Positions 13,378-17,002 of a stretch of 17,002 nucleotides of DNA are shown one piece after another. Position 1 is the first letter of the stretch; every line of letters starts with the position of its first letter. Origin of the DNA: DASVXQ01 sp046727955 (GTDB lineage Bacteria; Actinomycetota; CALGFH01); the NCBI GenBank assembly GCA_046727955.1, contig JBKPDO010000251.1, forward strand, positions 1 to 17,002, in the 5' to 3' direction. The notes beneath the pieces are model-generated. The model saw only the letters and a program-made list of their open reading frames with translations, was not told the origin of the DNA and searched no databases. The position numbers and the translations under genes are program-made.

Positions 13378-14076
13378 ATGAGCGCTGAGCCGATCGTCAT
13401 CCTTGACCGCGTGGTAAAGCGCTACCGGGAGGATGGGCACACCCAGACGGTGCTGGACGGGCTGTCGCTGGAGGTGCGCGCTGGCGAGATGGTGGCGATC
13501 ATCGGGCCGTCCGGCTGCGGCAAGACCACCCTGCTCAACCTCATCGGGGCGCTGGACCGGCCCGACGCCGGCACGGTGCGCTGCTGCGGGATCGACCTCA
13601 CCGCCGCGGACCGCGCGACCCTCACCGCCTACCGAGCGCGCTCGGTCGGCTTCGTCTTCCAGTTCTACAACCTGCTCCCCACCTTGACGGCGCTGGAGAA
13701 CGTCGAGGCCGGCCTCACCGTCGCCGGCATCGGCCGCGCCGAGGCCAAGGAGCGGGGGCGACGCATGCTCGCCCGGGTCGGCCTCCAGGACGCCGCGGAC
13801 AAGTTCCCGGCGCAGCTGTCCGGCGGGGAGCAGCAGCGCGTCGCCATCGCCCGGGCGCTGGGCAAGCAGCCGGCGCTGGTGCTGGCCGACGAGCCGACCG
13901 GCAATCTGGACCAGGACACCGGCGCGCAGGTGACGGCGCTGCTGCGCGCGTTGAACGCCGAGACCCGGACCACCCTGGTGGTCGTCACCCACAACCCCGC
14001 GGTGGGGTCGGCGGCCGACCGCACGGTACGGCTGGCGCACGGCCACATCGTCGAGGTCGAGCAGGAGCCGGCGTGA
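13378..14076 (+). CDS. ABC transporter ATP-binding protein (MacB/LolD-like)
   Basis: A 232-residue ATPase that powers an FtsX-type permease encoded next to it. It has Walker A GPSGCGKT (43-50), a Q-loop Gln 95 in FVFQFYNLLPTL, the signature LSGGEQQRVAIARA (147-160), Walker B LVLADEPTGNLD (167-178) and the switch His 205 in VVTHNP. The FxxQFYNLLPTLTALENV and DEPTGNLD phrases are typical of the MacB/LolD class that moves lipoproteins, peptides or drugs by a membrane-extrusion mechanism. The ATG at 13378 has GGGGGCAG upstream and fits the family start; the frame is open upstream to 13204 but that extension shows no homology. The stop overlaps the permease GTG (GTGA). Confidence 0.93.
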   Translation: MSAEPIVILDRVVKRYREDGHTQTVLDGLSLEVRAGEMVAIIGPSGCGKTTLLNLIGALDRPDAGTVRCCGIDLTAADRATLTAYRARSVGFVFQFYNLLPTLTALENVEAGLTVAGIGRAEAKERGRRMLARVGLQDAADKFPAQLSGGEQQRVAIARALGKQPALVLADEPTGNLDQDTGAQVTALLRALNAETRTTLVVVTHNPAVGSAADRTVRLAHGHIVEVEQEPA

Positions 14077-16397
14077 TCCTGCTCCTGCTGCGCAAGGCGC
14101 TCCGCGATGTTGCTGCGATGGGCGCCCGCGCGCTACTGCTGGTCCTGGTGATCGGGGCGGGCGTCGGGATGGCGGCCGGGATCGGGCTGGCCCTTGGCGA
14201 CGTGCGGGCGACCAGGGACGCCTTCTACCACGACCAGGCGCTCGCCGACCTCGACGTCCGCCTCCAGCGGCCGATCCAGGCCAGCGTCCTGGCCGCGCGG
14301 GCCCAGGCGGCCGGCGCGACGCTGGCCGAGACGCGGCTGGTCTTGGACGGCATCGCGTCGCGCGGCGCCGAGCGGACCGCCGCAGAGGTCCTCGGCATGC
14401 GCCCACACGCTCGGCTGGATCGGCTGGCGATCGTCCAGGGCCCGGGCCTGAGCCAGGCCGATCCGCTGGGAGCGGTGGTCGAGGCGCAGTACGCGCACAC
14501 CTCGGGGCTGCGCGTCGGCGACATGCTCGGACTTGCGATCGGTGGGCGGCCGATCCAGGTGCGGGTGCGCGGGATCGCCCGCAGCCCAGAGTACCTGCTC
14601 GCCACCGCCGACCAGCAGTACCTGATCCCCAGCCGGGCTCGCTGGCGGTCGTATTCCTGCCGAGAGAGGGGCTCGCGGACGCAGCCGGCGCCGCTGGCCG
14701 CGCCAACGATCTCGTCCTGGACCTCCCCACAGGAACCCCACCAAGCACGGAGCTGGCCGTGGCGGCCGGGCTCCCGGTGGCCCACCTGATCCCCCGCGCC
14801 GAGCAGTTCAGCCTGCGGTTCACCAACGCCGACCTGCACAGCTTCGCGCTGTTCGCCCCGATCCTTGCGGCGGTGTTCGCCGCCGTCGGGTTGCTGCTGA
14901 TCGGACTCAGCCTGCGCCGCCTTGTGCAGGCGCAGCGCCGCGAGCTCGGCACCCTGCTGGCCATCGGCTACCGGCGCCGCGGTGCTCGCCACCGTCCTGC
15001 TGCCGGCCGCCGTCCTGGCCGTCCCAGGTGCGGCGGTCGCGATCGCCGTGACGATTGCCATCGGCCGGCTGGTCGCGGGGACCTACGTGTCCGCGGTCGG
15101 CTTCCCAACGATCGTGAGCACCCTTGCGGCCGGGCCGCTCGCCCGGGCAGCCGGGCTGGCGATCGGGGCGACGCTGGCCGCCGCGTTGCTGCCGGCATGG
15201 ACGCTGCTGCGCCTTGCCCCGGCGGCGGCGATGCGCGGCGAGCCGGCCGCCCGGTTCCAGCCCCCAGGCTGGCTTGCCCGCGCGACCAGCGCCAGCGGCC
15301 CGCAGGTCGCCTACGCGGGCCGCTCGCTGGCCCGGCGGCCGCTGCTGACCGCGGCGACCGTGCTGAGCCTGGCGGCCGCGATCGGGCTCGGCGCGGCGCT
15401 GAACCTGCTGGTCGCCTCGACCAACCAGGCCGTGGACCAGACCTTCGCCGGACAGGGGTGGACGGCCGCGGTCGACCTCGCCCAGCCCCTGCCGACCAGT
15501 GCCGCAGTGACGCTGGCGCGCGAGGCGGGCGCCGCCGCCGTCGAGCCCGTGGTGAAGGGTCCCGCTCGCCTGATCGCCCACGGCAGCGCTGCCGCCGTTG
15601 ACGTTGAGCTGGTGGGCCTGCCGGCCTCGCCGACCCTGCAACGGCCCCGGGTCACTGCCGGGGGAGCCCCTGCCGCTGCCGGGCAGATCCTGGTGAGCGA
15701 GCAGACCGCCCAGGCCCTCGGCGTCGAAGCCGGCCAGCGCGTGCACGTCACCACCCCGAACGGTGCATGGGACATGACGGTTTCCGGGACCGCTCGCACG
15801 CTCGCCTCAACGCAGAGCTACCTGCCAGACGACCAGGCCGCCGCGCTGCTGGACCTGTCCGGCCGCAGCAACGCGCTGTTCGTTGCGGCTAGCGACGCCG
15901 CCGTCCAACGGCTCCGCGAGCGGCCCGAGGTCGCCCGCGTCACCTCCCTGGCCGCCGCCGGCGGCGGCATGCACGACCTGGTGCGGGAGCTCACCGGCCT
16001 GATCGACGTCCTGCTGGCGATCAGCCTCGGGGTCGGGGCGCTGTTCCTGGTCTCCAGCCTCGCCCTGTCCTTGCTGGACCGCCAGGGGGAGTTCGCGACG
16101 CTGCGCGCGCTCGGCTACGGCCGCAACCGCATCGCCAGGATCCTGGGTACCGAGGCGCTGGTTGAATCCACCGTCGCCGGGGCGCTTTCGATCCCGGCTG
16201 GCCTGCTGTTGGCCTGGCCGCTGGCCGCTCGGATTGGGCAGGCGTGGTTCCGCATCGGGCTGCACCCGGCGCCCTCGAACTTCGCCGTGGTGATCGCCCT
16301 CGCCATCGCGCTTGCGCTGCTGGCCACCGCGCACGCGGTGTGGCGGGTGCTGCGGCTGGACATCGCAAGCGCGGTGCGCGCACGACTCATCGGATGA
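14073..16397 (+). pseudogene. FtsX-like ABC permease with two compensating frameshifts
   Basis: Permease partner of the ATPase, about 774 residues if repaired, within the range of two-repeat MacB/FtsX permeases. The GTG start overlaps the ATPase stop. Segment 1 (14073 to about 14630) gives a first helix (MGARALLLVLVIGAGVGMAA) and a periplasmic domain ending PEYLLATADQQYLIP. One base is missing near 14635 (AGCCGGG for AGCCCGGG); the next frame gives SLAVVFLPREGLADAAG, then helix ALFAPILAAVFAAVGLLLIG. One extra base near 14970 moves to the last frame: AVLATVLLPAAVLAVPGA and onward, with a central helix LLTAATVLSLAAAIGLGAAL and C-terminal helices ending at 16397. The indels cancel, so the native stop is kept. 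Either the gene is inactive or the read is wrong. Confidence 0.8.
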
Positions 16398-16778
16398 CCT
16401 CCACGACACTGCGCCGGTGAGCCACCGCACGCCAGTGGAGCCCTCGGCCGGGCCGAGGGGAAGCAAGCCGACGCGGTCGTGGCCACGCTGCCACGGTCCA
16501 GACGTGTGCCACCTGTGATCCACGGGCCGGTGTGGCAGTCGGAGCAGGGCGACCAAAGTCACCATAGGCTCCCGGGCAGGCGACAAGCAGGCACAACGCC
16601 GACCAGCCTTCCCGGCCCGCCGCCCACAGCCCAACCTTGCATGGGGCTATCGCCGCGGGAAATAGACTGTTTTCCGCGAGCTCGCGGGGTGACCGCCACG
16701 GTGAGCTGCACCGCTCGCTCGGCGGCCGACCGGCGAAGCGGGCAGGTTTTCCGCGGACTCGACCAGGGGGAGCCACGG
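16398..16778. other. Intergenic region before the integrase, with palindrome and spaced repeat
   Basis: I see no gene here. Besides the hairpin at 16441-16459 it contains a perfect 14-bp palindrome, CCGCGAGCTCGCGG (16674-16687), and two 32-bp related segments 77 bp apart (16670-16701 and 16747-16778). Both start TTTTCCGCG, share CTCG and end CCACGG; about 22 of 32 bases match. The second ends directly at the integrase start codon. They may be regulatory or recombinase sites; no attachment site can be assigned. Confidence 0.45.
16441..16459 (+). terminator. Hairpin after the permease gene, candidate terminator
   Basis: CCCTCGGCC, one base, GGCCGAGGG: perfect 9-bp arms (about 7 bp with a realistic 3-nt loop), 43 bp after the permease stop codon. 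No T-run follows, so it is a factor-independent terminator candidate only in the weak, high-GC sense. Confidence 0.45.
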
Positions 16779-17002
16779 ATGCCACAAAGGCCGGCAGCCG
16801 TCGTCGCGCTCCGCGGGCACAGGCCAGCGCCGACGCGGACAATCGCGGGCGCGGTCGACGCCTTCCTCACCCAGGCCGACCTCGCCGACGCGACCCGCCG
16901 GGAGTACGGCAAGTACCTGAGCCGGCTCGCCACCCGCCTCGGTGCCGACCGGCCGCTCGCGACCATCACCGCCGACGAGCTCGAGGCCGCCATCACCGAC
17001 CT
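16779..17002 (+). CDS. Tyrosine recombinase/integrase, N-terminal part (runs off window)
   Basis: Begins with ATG at 16779 after GGGGGAG and is open to the window end (about 74 residues). From residue 21 it reads TIAGAVDAFLTQADLADATR, then REYGKYLSRLATRLGADRPL and ATITADELEAAIT, the pattern of the N-terminal SAM-like core-binding domain of phage-type integrases (helices with the T-R-x-x-Y-x-x-x-L-x-x-(L/F) motif). The catalytic R-H-R-Y domain would lie beyond the window. It could belong to an integrative element or be a lone recombinase. Placement after a cargo-like ABC operon and among IS elements fits a mobile-island edge, but no attachment site is visible. Confidence 0.7.
   Translation, partial: MPQRPAAVVALRGHRPAPTRTIAGAVDAFLTQADLADATRREYGKYLSRLATRLGADRPLATITADELEAAITD

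Noticed and set aside
13342..14964. 540-residue minus-strand frame opposite the ABC genes
   Set aside because: Arg/Ala/Pro-rich shadow of the plus-strand ATPase and permease, which have complete family motifs.

Overview
The window is very GC-rich DNA with strong G/C third-codon bias. Its regulator families (PadR with a HAAS-type membrane protein, TetR, a large ATP-binding LuxR/LAL regulator) and high-GC insertion sequences suggest an actinomycete or close relative; the species cannot be named from sequence alone. It reads as an accessory region: intact host genes are interspersed with decayed mobile elements, and a tyrosine-recombinase gene starts at the right edge.

Left part (1-4440): a truncated 5' gene fragment of unknown function (125-301, minus); an IS4-family transposase with one frameshift (734-2138, plus); and an IS5-type element with matched inverted ends (2139-3209) that abuts the IS4 stop codon. 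Next comes a minus-strand pair with a 4-bp start/stop overlap, a PadR regulator and a HAAS-like membrane protein. A 73-bp mini-element (4365-4437) carries both ends of the same IS5 type and is flanked by TAA repeats.

Middle (4440-10460): a small SMI1/KNR4 (SUKH) protein on plus converges with a 923-residue LAL transcription regulator on minus. A second mobile-element cluster follows: an ISL3-family transposase pseudogene next to a heavily decayed second IS4 copy. The 5' end of that copy cuts off the 3' end of a small YciI-like gene remnant.

Right part (10613-16397): a TetR regulator overlaps the start of a ClC chloride-channel gene of which only the N-terminus remains. Divergent from it, on plus, run an SCO1/SenC copper-chaperone lipoprotein, a class I SAM methyltransferase (ATGA overlap), an ABC ATPase and an FtsX-like permease (GTGA overlap). 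The permease frame is broken by two compensating single-base indels. A TetR-type palindrome lies in the divergent intergenic region and could control both directions. Beyond a hairpin the integrase gene begins and runs off the window.

No CRISPR array, tRNA or rRNA was seen. I found no clearly new multi-gene system. The most informative items are the mini-element derived from the neighbouring IS5 type, the many single-base lesions, the PadR palindrome over its own start codon, and the SCO/methyltransferase/ABC cluster divergent from a TetR whose partner channel is truncated.
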